Below, piece after piece: positions 13,094 through 24,929 of a DNA stretch of 64,000 nt. The position numbers and the translations under genes were made by a program. The notes under the pieces were generated by a model. The model saw only the letters and a list, made by a program, of their open reading frames with translations, ran no database searches and was not told the DNA's origin. Numbering within the stretch: position 1 is the stretch's first letter; the number at the start of each line of letters is the position of its first letter. The DNA comes from Nymphaea colorata. Lineage: Eukaryota > Streptophyta > Magnoliopsida > Nymphaeales > Nymphaeaceae. The stretch spans positions 17,030,854-17,094,853 of the forward strand of contig NC_045147.1 in assembly GCF_008831285.2 (NCBI RefSeq), read 5' to 3'.

Positions 13094-14724
13094 ATAGTTG
13101 ATCCTATTCACAAACAACTCTGACTTAATTCAGGTGACTCTCTGAATACTTCTTGAGCCAATTTGATTTAAGAAAAAACCAATCTTAACAACATTGGATT
13201 TAGCAAGAGCACACAGCGCAATGTGAAAGTCATGGGAATTGATCAGCTAGCTTACAACATTATTTTCTTTATCATTTTGTTTTGTAGTAATGAAGCAACA
13301 CATATTACAAAAAATTGATATCACAAAGGGCATGTTTGTAAGCATAACCTTTGTGAGTGATAAATGCCCAGTATAAGGAGACATAAGCATATCAAATAAC
13401 AAGAAAAACAGAAAATTTGGCTTTAATTTTTCTTTAATCAAAAACTTCATCTAGGTCAAAGGCATACCGCTACATGTGAAGGTGTGAGCTCCAAAATTGC
13501 AATAATCTGCAAACATGTAAATATCAAACTTAAATAAGTACACAAGTCCTACAAAAAAAAATGGAGAGAATTGAGTTCTTGAAAGGTGGAAGGTATGGCA
13601 AACTTCACATTTCCTATATCAACAACAAACAGTAATGTAGGATGTATAGCCTCATAAAGATGCTAAGAGTTCTCATTAGTCATTTGTTTAGCTATGAGGA
13701 TTCTCAACTATGTCACATGGGTACACCTCCAAAGGGGGCGTACCCTACCGGTACCGGTATGACACCGGTACCGGTACGGGCCTGGGTACGGCCCCGGTAC
13801 GTGTTGACCGTACCGGGTATGGTCAACGTACCGGGGACCGTATCCTCCCAAAATTGGACACGGTCAACATTGACTGGGTCCAATTTTGTCCATTTTTTTA
13901 AATTTTATTTCATTTTAACGTTAAAAAAAAGGTAAAACGAAACCATCAAAACCCTCGACTCTTTACCTCTCGTCTCTCTCCGGCAAGAAAAAGAACTCTT
14001 GTCTCTCTCCGGCGAAGCAGCGGCGACGACTGCGGCTTCGGCAGCGGCGACAGCAGCGGCGAAGACAGCGGCGACAGCAGCGGCGAAGACAGCGGCGACG
14101 ACAGCGGGTTTCAAATCTCTCTCTCTCTCTGTTTTCCGGGCGATGGGTTTTCTCACCCCCCTTTGGTGAAAGCTATAGCCCAGCCGCTTCCTCATGTGTT
14201 TTGTGTGTTTATTTGTATGTGTCAATGTGATTTGCAGCTTGTTTGTGTGTTTTCATAATAAACTTGATCTTCTTTTCTTCCTGGTAAGCCAGAGATTCAG
14301 ATAATAGAGGCCTTCTTTTCATTCTTCACTGTCTTAGAATATGAGGCCTTTTCATTCTTCACTGTCTTAGAATATTGTTGAATGTGGATTGGATTTGCCG
14401 GCAGGGCATGTGAACGAGTGCTGCACTCATGTCGTTGTACTGCATGAGTGCTGCATGTAGAATTGTAGATATTAATGTTGGCAAATTTGTATTGTATTAT
14501 ACAATACAAATTTGCCAACAATACATTTTTATAGTATATGATTTTGCACTACATGATCCCTGTTAACTGCGTCTTCCCTAGTTATTGCTGTGAGCCTGTG
14601 ATATATCGTTTCATGAGAGGATTCATCTATTTTGAATTATGATTTATGAATATGACGATATGTTATTCTGTTTGTTTGTAATTTTTGATATAGATATGTG
14701 CAAATATATTTTTCTGCATTTTTT

Positions 14725-14798
<74 letters not shown>

Positions 14799-17700
14799 GC
14801 CATACCCCCGTACCCAAGTTTTTTGAAAATGGTCCGTACCCGTACCAGTACCGGCACCCGTACCCATGTGACATAGATTCTCAAAGTTCTCATTAGTTTA
14901 GCTTTGTTCACTATGTTCCTAATAGGACCATGTGCCATGCGAATGAGATGGGCAGTTAACTAAATTCATTGCCTTGGATTTACCATGCACTAGTTAGACG
15001 GATGTCATACCGCTTCATCATTCACTTGACATAACAGCTTACAGAGGACAAAAGCTAAACTAATGAGAACTTTGAGAATCCATTTATAAATAGTAAAAGT
15101 TAGCAAGCATGATTTGCAACTAAACAAGTGCTTGAATACACTAAAGTAGCTTGCCCAGTGCTTCAGGTCAAAGAAGAAAACCGGAGCAAAACAGCTTACA
15201 GAGGACAGAGCTGAAAAGATTGTCAAAACCCAGTCTCCATTTCCATCAGCATGCTCTAGATGACCGTGGTGCAACCTTGCTGCCTTGGTGCAAAGACAAA
15301 TTAGAACCTTAAGGCATAAATTAGAAGGGGAAAAAATATTAACAAAAGACACAGAACATAGATAAACATAGGAAATTATTTGGAAAACTTATAGATTTTA
15401 AGGGAATGTTCATCCTTCCTGCCGTAATCAAAGTCTGATTTAATCTTTTCCTGGCTACTAATTATAGCAATTGCACAATGCAAATAAGAATTACACAGTG
15501 CTTTTGGATGTGCATCTAGACTAAGCTTTGCTTCTAGTGTTTAGTCCAAATAGAGAAACTATCATCAGGATGAAATGGAAGTCTCGTAGCATACCCAAAA
15601 CCCTATAATATGCCCTGTACATGATTGCAGTACCATCAAGAAGCATTAAACGCTGCCTGGAACAATTCTCTACATTGCCATCAACAATTTGAGATATACA
15701 GGAATTCATTGGTCTGCCAGTCATTGATTTATCAAGTGATGTGTCCTTGTCACCTTGGCTAGCACTTGAACAACTATCATCCAAAGTTGTAGGGTCACTG
15801 ATGAGTGTAGAATAAGCCTGGCAATAATCAAGTGTAATGTAATTTCAAAATTGTTGAAAATCATATGAGACGTCAAGGAAATCAAGTAGATAGGGACAAC
15901 AAACACAGGTGTGTCTCAATTTAGAAGAAGGTGAAAGTATAACCAAGTACAGCTTAATGGGATTTACAAATTAGCCAACTATTTGTCCATACATAAACGC
16001 ATATTGCATAAATATATATATATACATGAAAATGTAAGCTATGCATGTATGTGCATATTTTTGTATATACATGAATGCACATATTTGGCTATATGCAATT
16101 ATAATTTTATACATATGAAAAAAATGTAAGCATGCATTTGTGTAAATATATATGCATGCAATACATACATATATGTGTAGTTAAGCATACAAGCATGTAC
16201 AAGTCTGCAGACATTAATGCCTGGGTTACATGTGTGGTACTATGTACATATGTAATATACATACATATATATAGTAATATATTTTAAGTTATGCTATTTC
16301 TTCATCCAGAACCAAAAAAGCCTTGTATGTATTTTGATATTGAATAATGTATGTGTATAGTATATGGTACATATTGGAAGCAAGACTGCCGAGCCTACAA
16401 TAGCAATCTGATCACATATACAAAAGATATAACAATATATGTACACAAATATATACTAAATTGTCATAATATATATAGTGTAATCTTCCCCTTTTTACTT
16501 TTCATATTTTTCTAGGGTAGCATGTTTATTTTGGTGATGACCTGTCCCCTCATCCAGCTGTCGTGCTAGCCAACAAGCAAGGTCAGGGTTGCCCAACCAA
16601 GTCACCTGGATGTGCCTTAAGAGCACCCGCATGCGGGTGCATGTTCGCTGCCAATTCGGCACCAACGTGGCAGAATTGTCTGGACATGCACCCAACCCAG
16701 GTCAAAGGTGAGTTAGGTGTGGTCAAAGTGCGCGGACATCGTATTCGTCTGCAATTTTTATTTTTAAAAAAAAAAAATCATTTCATAAGCCCCGACGAGC
16801 CAGCAATAGGGTTTCATCTAGGAAACCCTGTTTGAAGTGCTGCAGCTGCCGCTGCCACTGCTCTGGGCTGTGCATCCATCGCCCGACGACCGCCATTGAC
16901 AGCTGCAGCTCTTGCGACGGCCTCTTGTTCAGCCAGTGCTCTTCCTGTGACTACTACTGTGCTCTGGCGATGCGACAGCCAGCCTCCTGACCAGCTACAA
17001 CTCCAGCAACAACTCCTCTGACAACAGCTCCTTTGGCGACAGCTTCCTTCCAGCAACAGCCACCGGCAATGTTTATTTCTCCAGCAAAAAAACAAAATCA
17101 AGTTTATGGTTTTTTATTTTTTTTGTTTATTCTCTAAAATTTACGGCTTCACTGTAAATTGTGGTTTCCTAATCTAATTTCTTAATTAAACTTCTTCATA
17201 ATCTTCAATTGGTGTTGTTCTTATGAACTTATCAATTTCTTCTATGTTGAATAGGTGATGTTCCCTTCATTTCACTGTCTTGTTTCTGCCCTATTCTCCA
17301 TTCTTCTGTTTATTTTTTCACTGAGAATATTATTCCTCTTTTCACTAATTTTTCTGTGGTGCATGAAGTGCTGACTTCTTCACTCAATGCATTAGTATTC
17401 CTATAACCTCTATGGGTTTACATGCTACTAAATAACTAAATGGGGCTGAAAGTTTAATAAATATGCAATTTCCAGTGCTTCTTCTTAGTTATATATTAGT
17501 TATTACTTATTAGTTATATATTTGTTATAGCTTTTTTGTTTGTGCTTGTAGGAGTTTTAAGATTAACAAATCCTTATGAGTCTGATGACTAATGATTAAT
17601 CTTTGATTTCTACCAACCATTTTTGTTTGTTGTTACTTAGTTTTGGTTGAATATATATATCACACACACACACATATCTATATATGTGTTTTTGTGTGTG

Positions 17701-19151
17701 TGTGTGTATCCGCACCAGCACTGAAATTTTTTTGGGATTTACCGCATCCTGCACCTGCACTCAGGTGATTTAGCCAACCACACATACACACTCCATCTCA
17801 ATGCAGATGCTTCTTCTCAAGCATCACATCAATAAAATCCTTTACCTTTTTTAAGTTTTGCTTCTCAACTTTGCTTCATGCACTCCACTCTAGCATTTGG
17901 GCTCTTACACCTCGTTCTGTGAATTTATTGAAATCATCCGCTCTACAAAATCATTCTCATTTTTCTTAGACAGGTTGACTGTTACATAAACCTATCTTGA
18001 TTTTTAATCACAATCACATCCAGGTTTAAGATCCTGGATATTGATCCCAGTCATTCAACTATTCAGGACCGAAAACCCAGACCAACAACATCCAAATGTG
18101 TACATTTCAGCCAGACATATGACCTAAACCCATACAGTTGACATCCATAAAGAAGTTTGCCAGAAAGATCTAAGAATGAATATGATGTCAACTAGAAGGT
18201 ACCCGTTGAGTGGATTGAGACAGTAAATGACCAACTATAACTTAGTCAGTCAAGGGGAAAATAACTAGTCTACAATCAATAGACCAAATGAAAAGTGAAA
18301 AAAAAAAAGCAACCCACAATCCCTTGAAAGACATAACCCCTAGAAGCCAGCTTGATTTTGAGGACGAATACAATGAAATGACAGTTACATGAGAGTAGAG
18401 AATAGACCACTATAGGTCAAAAAAAATTCTAGCCATGTATCATTCATCAATCTAATGGCCTTGAACACATAAATGAGATGGCCAATCTAGGTTGTGAAAA
18501 AGGAGAATGAATACCATGTTGAGTGGAACTACTCAATTTACCTACAATAGTTCCAGGTATTGAGACGATTTAACAATCCAAGGAGGACTAATCAACAAGC
18601 TCGTAGAAAAGAAAGCTCAAAGTGTACCTTAATGTTATAGCTTTTGTCAGGATAATAATTCTACAAAAGATTGCGGATTTGGCAAAAGCAGAAAACAGAA
18701 AAGGGATTACAGAAACAGTATCAACAACGAATCGTGAGAAAAGGGTAAACATACGAATTGTAGAGAAGCGGACAAGGGCAACAGATGCAAATAACAACAA
18801 ACAAAGAAGTATAGTTAGACCTACCGTATACCAGAGAGCAAATAAAAGGCACCAGCATTAAGAAACTAACCAGTAGAGGAACAAGTAAAGAGCAATATCC
18901 ATACATTCAACAGTTTTGAAATGTATACAACATGAGGTGGAAGCAGAAGCTGGAGCATGAAAATTTGCTGATGAGACAACATGCTTTACCTTTCTTGAAC
19001 GATTAGCCGAGAGAAAGCATCTGTAAGAATGTTGTTCATTAATCTTTCTGTAACACAAGGTCCTTTGGACTACAGGGAAAAGTGTTGCTAGCTTATGAGA
19101 GGACAGCAAAATTGAACCGATATGTTGCTGTAAGCAATAACTCCATGCCAT
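1810..19151 (-). CDS. Organellar 5'-3' exonuclease family protein (Pol I-like 5' nuclease), 3' end off the window
   Basis: Spliced gene. Coding exons in transcript order: 19151-18990, 15817-15595, 15279-15200, 13506-13468, 12531-12513, 4215-4088, 3995-3927, 3278 to about 3189 or 3200, 2158 or 2156 to 2049, and 1860-1810. Every other junction has GT-AG and keeps phase. The start ATG (19151) begins a 54-residue exon rich in Ser, Leu, Arg and Lys that looks like an organelle transit peptide. The acidic metal-binding motifs of the FEN/Pol I 5' nuclease fold follow in order: MLLDGTAIMYRAYY (Asp about 115), VIFDHDG (172, 174), GVEADDVIG (222-225), SPDKDFFQIL (247, 249) and LAGDKADNIPG, then a helix-hairpin-helix GIGISSAAKLI. 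It resembles Arabidopsis At3g52050-type proteins, as I recall them. The expected role is removal of RNA or flap 5' ends in plastids or mitochondria (inference). The C-terminal exons are not in positions 1-1809. The exon 8/9 junction is uncertain. Confidence 0.87.
2999..3085. repeat. TA microsatellite with MITE-like terminus
   Basis: A (TA)n tract of about 40 bases (2999-3042) is followed by a subterminal region ending in CACCCATGTGATATAG (about 3070-3085). This is the same arrangement, microsatellite then CCCATGTGACATAG, as the right end of the 13708-14876 MITE. I found no matching left end, so it is at best a truncated copy. Confidence 0.4.
4939..7379 (+). pseudogene. hAT transposase pseudogene (BED-type zinc finger plus hAT core)
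   Basis: Translations in shifting frames match plant hAT transposase-like proteins. A BED-like finger occurs at 4960-5110 (WWSQRW..., CNFC, then FKHHIVGTHH). The core region includes a D-K-VVQEVGLENIVQFITDN-like stretch around 5895-5960, followed by NHKAAGEML and then HSTFHWTACATHCINLML with frame breaks. Next come KFIYNQAYVLNLM (about 6105-6145), a run ending SSLRQ (about 6255), KVLRLVD (about 6380-6400) and a segment around 6500-6720 with ATYYLNPAIKFLPTF. The end is an acidic tail (7320-7376). Stops and frameshifts are frequent (for example after 5990 and near 6260), and the C-terminal dimerisation block is not seen, so the gene is dead. The family match rests on motifs recalled from hAT proteins, not a search. 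Confidence 0.75.
7435..7849. mobile_element. hAT-type MITE with perfect 8-bp target duplication, nested in the hAT relic
   Basis: The 415-bp element begins CTATGTCACACG and ends CGTGTGACATAG, giving 12-bp perfect inverted termini. It is flanked by CTTGTGAT at 7427-7434 and again at 7850-7857. An 8-bp duplication is the hAT signature. Subterminal GGTACG repeats lie at 7451-7490. An internal direct repeat of about 45 bp (7598 and 7660, AATCTCATAAGTCATAAG...) is also present. No coding capacity. Confidence 0.85.
8096..10344. other. Intron sequence, no feature recognised
   Basis: This is the middle of the 8.3-kb intron of the exonuclease gene. Only short chance ORFs are present. I looked for an extra exon between the VIFDHDG and LTFRHTLF exons and found none that was convincing. 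The two known exons join in phase directly. Confidence 0.5.
10345..11295 (-). mobile_element. Short non-autonomous relative of the 4530-8095 hAT element, inverted
   Basis: Both ends carry CATATTGTA(A/T)GAT-type termini (CATATTGTAAGATG at the left, CATACAATATG complement at the right). Read on the minus strand it repeats landmarks of the larger element: the TATCTAAGAG leader region (complement near 10936), the acidic codon-rich tail (complement of 10760-10815), and the A/T-rich right arm. The transposase core is missing. A perfect hairpin lies at 11254-11291. Exact target duplications are not evident. Confidence 0.6.
11541..11996 (+). mobile_element. TRIM retrotransposon (miniature LTR element) with perfect 5-bp target duplication
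   Basis: Two direct repeats of about 190 bp (about 11541-11733 and 11807-11996) enclose only about 73 bp. The first repeat starts TGTAGCACC and the second ends GTGACA, so the whole runs TG...CA. It is flanked by TGTTA at 11536-11540 and 11997-12001. Just after the first repeat, TGCATCAGAGCC (11734-11745) is a degenerate primer-binding site of the TGGTATCAGAGC type for initiator Met-tRNA. Just before the second repeat, TTAAGGGGGTGGA (about 11793) is a polypurine tract. There are no coding domains, as expected for a TRIM. Confidence 0.85.
13021..13100. repeat. TA/TG microsatellite
   Basis: A pure (TA)n run from about 13060 to 13081 passes into (TG)n to about 13093, inside intron 4 of the exonuclease gene. 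Confidence 0.8.
13708..14876. mobile_element. 1.17-kb hAT-type MITE with perfect 8-bp target duplication
   Basis: It starts CTATGTCACATGGGTAC and ends GTACCCATGTGACATAG, giving 17-bp perfect inverted termini. It is flanked by ATTCTCAA at 13700-13707 and 14877-14884. Subterminal GGTACC/GGTACG repeats lie on both sides (13755-13850 and 14797-14870). The interior contains a GGCGA/CAGCGG-rich stretch (14010-14110), a 33-bp tandem duplication near 14310-14375, a perfect 45-bp palindrome (14476-14520), and a (TA)n(TG)n tract (14729-14796). The termini match the element at 7435-7849, so both are one family. Confidence 0.88.
14476..14520. repeat. Perfect 45-bp palindrome inside the MITE
   Basis: Two 22-base arms (14476-14497 and 14499-14520) are exact reverse complements around a single T at 14498. 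The arm begins TGTTGGCAAATTTG. Confidence 0.95.
15818..16596. other. Intron 1 part, AT-rich with ATGTATATA-type low complexity
   Basis: This is non-coding intron of the exonuclease gene. Between 15990 and 16460 the sequence is dominated by short TATA/CATGCA/TGTATA words without a fixed period. No exon or RNA gene was recognised here. Confidence 0.5.
16597..17773. mobile_element. Possible older relative of the 13708-14876 MITE
   Basis: Candidate termini are CCAAGTCACCTG at 16597 and CAGGTGATTTAG ending at 17773. The inverted match is imperfect. The length (1177 bp) and layout are like the element at 13708: a GC-rich interior at 16830-17060, and a CA/TA/TG microsatellite just before the right end (17650-17710). 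No target duplication could be seen, and the interior similarity is weak, so this is tentative. Confidence 0.35.
17774..18989. other. Intron 1 remainder, nothing recognised
   Basis: This lies between the possible MITE and the donor of exon 1 (GT at 18989-18988). It has only short, unsupported ORFs on both strands. Confidence 0.5.
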
Positions 19152-19547
19152 TGTCAATGTAGCATTCCAGGCGAATTTATCTTTAAAGAAATGGACATAA
19201 GCTTATCCACTGATCACAGCTCTCATGTTGAACAGATAAATCTGTACGTGACACCGTGAATCTACTTGCCGTAAATGGACAACATGGATGTCTAAAACGC
19301 AGAGGAAAAAGAACATATCAGTTTCAAAAATAATCATGCAAAATAAACTTGTTTGATGCTAAATTTGAGTATTTTCAGCATGGGTTGTAACTTGTAAGGT
19401 GTTGTTGTAAGATGGACATAGCAAAATAATCGTAAGGCGCTTTCCTTTTTCTTGAATACACCACTTGTAAGGTCTGACTGATTTTTTTTTCGGGTGCCAA
19501 CAAAATGAAAGAAAAACAAAAACACAAAAAAATCAGAGAAACCCACC

Positions 19548-19720
19548 TCCTCTACCGATGGGTTTTCTTCTCTGGCCTTTCGGAAACGCCGCTGACAGAG
19601 CTGGTTAGTAGCTCCGACGCATCGCCGGCCTCTGGCCGCGGGCACTCGCTGACAGTGAGAAGATGAGGGTTTGAGAGAAGAGAGAAACGAACGGCGAAAA
19701 TGCACGCAAACGTCGAACAG
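19548..19720 (-). other. Probable 5' UTR exon of the 5'-3' exonuclease gene
   Basis: Upstream of the start ATG at 19151, a GC-rich stretch read on the minus strand ends in a good donor (GAG|GTGGGT, GT at 19547-19546). An acceptor-like TTTCTTTAAAG lies at about 19181, giving a leader intron of about 365 bases. The exon would contain a very short upstream ORF beginning ATGCGTCGG. The right limit is a guess, since no TATA box or transcript evidence is visible. Confidence 0.4.
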
Positions 19721-19774
19721 TGGGTTAGCGAGGTCTATAGAAAGGTTCAAGTTCGCCCCATGACTTTTAGACAA

Positions 19775-22700
19775 TATTCAAATATATACCATATTTTTAC
19801 AAAATTATTTAGACGTCCTTATGCGTTTTAAAGTTTTTAGAACGTTGGCATTCTGGATAAAATTTTATTGAAATAACCCACAATTGATAAAATTTTGAAA
19901 CAATCTTTTCGTTTCAGTTTTACAGATTTAATCTATCCATGCCCCTCAAAGATTGGAACTATTTCAAGAAAGTTTATTCACTTGAGAAGCAATTTTGAAG
20001 AATGACATCTTCATCCCAATTCCACAATCAAGACTTGAAACTTCTAGAATTTGCATTTAAAATCTTGATGAGCTTGGCCCCACCTCAAAAAAATTCTTTT
20101 AAAAATTTATATGTAATTTTTAAAAAATTTTACTTGTCTTACATAAACAAAAAAATAAAAATGATATTTTGTTGAGTGTCAAAATTTAAAAACTTTAATT
20201 CAGCACCTCTCATCAAACATTTTTGGCTTCACCCTTAAAGGGAGCAAACAATACCTTAAGTTATCCGTGTGGTGTGGTAAAGTGAGATCAGCGGGAGCTT
20301 AATCGGTGAATGTGAGGTCCAAGCCCACTATAAATAAACACAAGCTTGCGTGCACCGTTTGAGCAACCAAATGTCCTTATGATGTCCCTTGGGCCCCGTT
20401 TGATGCACGAGGATTTTACTATACATAAAGAAAAAAAACTGTCGTGGCTTTTCCTTTTGCATTCAAATACAATAAAAATTCTCCTATGAAACCCGATGGT
20501 CTGACTTTTTACCATCCATTTCATTTTTGCCCGTTAGGGCTTCCTCTTTCTGCTCATCTCTCTTTTTCACCACCTCATTGTCATCTTCTTCGTCACTCTA
20601 GGTTCTTCCCTCGAAGCCATCAAGATCATGTGCTTATTCTTCTTCCTCTTCCTCCTTTTCGCAAAGTTCCATCAGATTCTCTCCGGTTGTCGCTTGCATA
20701 TGTATCCGCCTTTCAAGTTATGAACTTAATCGTAAGCGTAATCCTTTATTTTTCTCCTGATTTATAATTTCTGTTCTAATCAGAATGGATTTGAGTAAAG
20801 CAAACTGTTTTTAATTTCACATTCATCTCGAGTTACCCTATGTTTGGGAGGTTAATGGATCGTTGTCCATGTTTGTATCTAGAACTAGTCCCTTGTTTTT
20901 GTGTGCATATTTTGAATGTTCTTCTCATAGTCTCTAGCTGGAGATACGAAGGTGCAGTTTTTGAAGGTTCGATTGGTTTAGATATGATTGTGTTATCCAG
21001 ACATCAGCCAGTTGAACATTGTATAGTCTCATATTGAAAATTGTGACAGCCGGTTGAACTTATTTGTTTATTTTTTCTATATTGCACTTAGTTTTTTGGG
21101 TGATCTGAAAACGTTCTGATTAAATGCATATACATGGTATCATGAAAAATGTGAAGGCGTCATACTAAATGAAGCATGTTGGACCCACTCTAAGCAGATG
21201 ATGGATCATAATCCTCTCATTTGCCCGAAAAAACAGTAAGGAACCTATTATAACAAGAGCTGCATGCATTATGATATAGGAGCATTTCGTAGGATAATTA
21301 GCTAATCTATTAGCATGTCTTAGCTACATGAACAAATGACCCTTTAAGGCGCATTTGGATGACAGCCTAAATCATGAATTTGAAACGCTATTTTAGGTGT
21401 GTTTGGATGAAATGAGAATTAGGTTTTGCCAAAAACAAGTTTTCACAAAACCATATTTTCATAAAGGCTGGCCTAAAAAACCTGCCTTCCCCTATGTTTT
21501 CCTGAAAACTGGTTTTTGCTTCCCAAGACAAGTTTTTCTCATCATCTAAAACCCAAAACAAGTTTTAGTCACTGACCTTTTTAACTAGGTTTTTGAATCC
21601 TAGGGCTTATAAGCAGCCAAATCTCAATTGTAATACCTAGGGCCTCAACCCGCCATGCTGCAAATAGGAAACCATCGGCGTAAAAGTTGAATGGTGTGGT
21701 AGCGTTTAGAGGCACTAAAAGTAGACTATGTACTGTAAATGTTTGTTTGGTAAGAAAAACATTAGAAGAGTATTAAACTATAAACATATATCAATATTTG
21801 TGGCAGTGGATTGTTCTTACTATCAAGTGACTAGAAAATTGTTGAATGGTTGAATGGATGCTTCCCCTTGCAGCTAGCCCCCGCTCACACATAATCAGGT
21901 TTTCCCAATTTTTTAAAATCCTCATGCAACCGTCCCCTTAAAATATCAAAGTGGAAGAAGGTTCAGAGTTTAATGACGGTGACGTGTTTCTGTTGGTATA
22001 ATTAATTTGGTATTGATCTGCTCAACCCTAACTTACCTGTCTCCCGTAGAAAACGACGAGGTCGGCGAATTCTCCTCTTGCTGTCGCTACTTGGTTCTTG
22101 TCTTGAGCTTGAATTTTCTGCAGGATGATCATTCGTTCAATGCAATGGAGGCTTGTACTTACTAGTTTCCAAGATTCCATGTCAACGGGATGTGGAAATT
22201 ACCTGATGGCTGTGTTTTTGACTGGTCTGGTGGCCGAACTTCGCGTTTGATTGTCAGAAGAGTCAACGAAGTTCACATCAAATAGATGGATCCTTTGCTC
22301 TACACAACAATGGCCAGGACGAGTAGAATCGAAGCACTATGCATCTCAACAGCAGTCGAGACAAGTGGAAGGAAGGCATGGGTATCTCATCCCCTGTCCT
22401 TTGCGCCTCTATTTCATTGCATTCAAGGCCGATACCTGGCAGCCGCTCCTTCGCAATTAAACTAATCATTCTGTCAGCTGAAGCTAGGGCGCAGCTAATG
22501 GGTTTTAATATGGTGAGATGTTATATATCCGAATATGATGCGGATATCGATGGATCTAGCAGAACCGTGAAGAGAGTTTTTTCAATTCCAGAAGCGTTGT
22601 TTACTGGATATTGACAGACTTGAAGAAGATTGGTGAAAAGAGGAAGGGGAAAATGAACCTCTGGCTTGCTGCCAAGAGCATTAATGGAGAATGAAGAGCA

Positions 22701-24484
22701 TCAACACTTCCAAAAAGTTGAAAATTTTATGATGAAAGGTTTTTCAAAAGCCATTTGGTTCTCCCCTTTTGTAAATAACAGCACAATTTAGGTAAATCGT
22801 GCTGGGTTCCCCTCTGTTCAAGAGGAGTTCTAAGCATACAGAGCTGCGCCCCCTCTGCATTATTTTTCAACATGTTTGGTAACATTACTTTACAAAGGCC
22901 AAGCAGTATGGCTTTTCATGAAGCGTGAGAGTGCTAAGGTTGGTTGGATTCTCCAAAATCCCATATGCTAATGGGTGGTTTTTTTTTTCTCAAAAAGCCT
23001 TTGGAGCTACCATTGGATTGGATTTTACCATAGGTGTTCTGCCATATCAACAAAAGAATGTCACATCAGATCCACATCAATACATGGATTTTGAACTTTG
23101 AAATATTAAGCAAACAAATACCCCTAAGTGTGTGTCACAGCATCTGATTCATATATATAAGGCTGATATGGAATCCCTTCTATGTGGAAGCCACCTAGTA
23201 AACATACACTGGATTTTACACTATAAAGAAAAAAGATTTGAAATCCTAAAACCTAAGATGAAGCTGGATGGGAGGAGGTCAGTCAAATCTTTAAATCTGA
23301 TATCCCTGATGATCCCAAATCACCTCTTATCTTATATTCCAGATAAACAAAACACCCATTGGGGAACACATGCTTACTTTTGAGTATGAATAACCGAAGA
23401 AATCAAATCTTCACATCTAACATCGATGAGGACCTCACGTTCAAGAATTTGAGGTCAAATCCACTTTGCTTCATCCAATCTGATATCATGTTTTAGTTAC
23501 ATACTAAGGATCTCAAATCCTCTTTATAAGGTCGTGAAATATGCTGTTTATTTACTCAGTAAGAGAAATTTCATATGAGCATCAAACATGAACATCCAAG
23601 GCTATCAAACACAACATCCAAGGCTATCAAACACATTTGAGAGGAGTTCGTATCCCGGACGTCCTTTACAAACAGTCAAAAGATTACCAAATATGACTGT
23701 CCATGGTGGTCCCTTCCCCCCAAGTGGACCGCCCGTGTGCTTCCAGTCCCTGTGACAAAAAATCAATATATGACATATTGGCAGCAACATTCTCCCTCAT
23801 ATCTCTCCTTTGTCCTTGAACATGATATCCTGGTTATTTCAATTATTTACCGAACCTTTCAACTGGTTTAGATTATTATTATGAGAAAAAATCGATTGAA
23901 TTCGGTGCAGTTAAAAAAACATCAGAAAGTCAGGTCCCATGTCTGAATTATTTACATATCCACCGGTTCAGATCAGATCCAAAGAGAAGCATTTAATTCG
24001 GAGCCACCTTTAAATCCGGACCACGCACTTAGTTTTCCTCATGAATGAAACAAAGCCCACGGAAAACGTGTTCGACTCATGCAGGGATGTAAACGGTATT
24101 GACCACCCACCGACAGAAGATTAGATCCGTTTGAAAGAAAATGAAGTATTGGATAGTTATTGGATCAGATTCGATATACAGTTTCATGACTGAGCCTGAA
24201 TTCGAAAATGAGATCTGACAAAGATACGACTCGATTGCATGTGAGTGTCGAATCGTCTACCTGGTGGGTGCTGTTTCAGGTTAGGCTGATCGAGAATTCT
24301 GGCATGAGTTCCAATTTGAATAGAAGATCTGATCAGGTTAGACTTAACAAATGGTGAATCTGAACCGAATCCGCAACCTCTGCATCTCTAATGGCCGCGA
24401 GTCAGTGGAGTCCGTCGGTGGGGAGGGAGCACGCGGGGAGGTGGAAAACGCGTAGCTTGGGAGTATGTGAGTTACGGACTTACG

Positions 24485-24521
<37 letters not shown>

Positions 24522-24900
24522 CGAGAGAGTTCCTTTTCACCAGAAGACGAACTCAATAAAGGTACGAGAGTTTTGGTGAAGGCAGTTTTACTAGTTTTGG
24601 GGTTGCAGGTCTGATCTCACCTCCTGCCATTAATGGGTGGAATTAATTATGGTGTTTGAATGCGAACAAAAGGAGGTGGGTGGTACATGGAGAGTTACCA
24701 AACCAACTTAGTTTGAAGAAGGTTGAAAGAAAGAATCATTTAAGTGGGCTTCGCCAAAGTCGCCGCAAAGACGTGAAGGAATGGGTGCTTTAAGAAGTTA
24801 CCACGAAACTATTGCAGCGTCTGAGCGTCGGAGTCTGCTTTCCCCAGCTGGTGGTATGGTTATTTAATTCTCATAGTCACTGATGGTATGGTGCTCCTAA
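19775..24900. other. Intergenic region with no recognised gene
   Basis: Lengthy reading in six frames gave only short ORFs without recognisable motifs. The stretch at 20440-20740 (pyrimidine-rich, CTTCCTC/TTCTTC words) and the region at 22040-22620 look more like transcribed sequence than the rest and could be a non-coding transcript or gene relic. I cannot assign them. A (GA)n tract lies at 24489-24516, and a 21-bp duplication (AACATCCAAGGCTATCAAAC) near 23590-23635. Confidence 0.4.
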
Positions 24901-24929
24901 TGATAGTTATGTCGGAAACTGATTATCGG

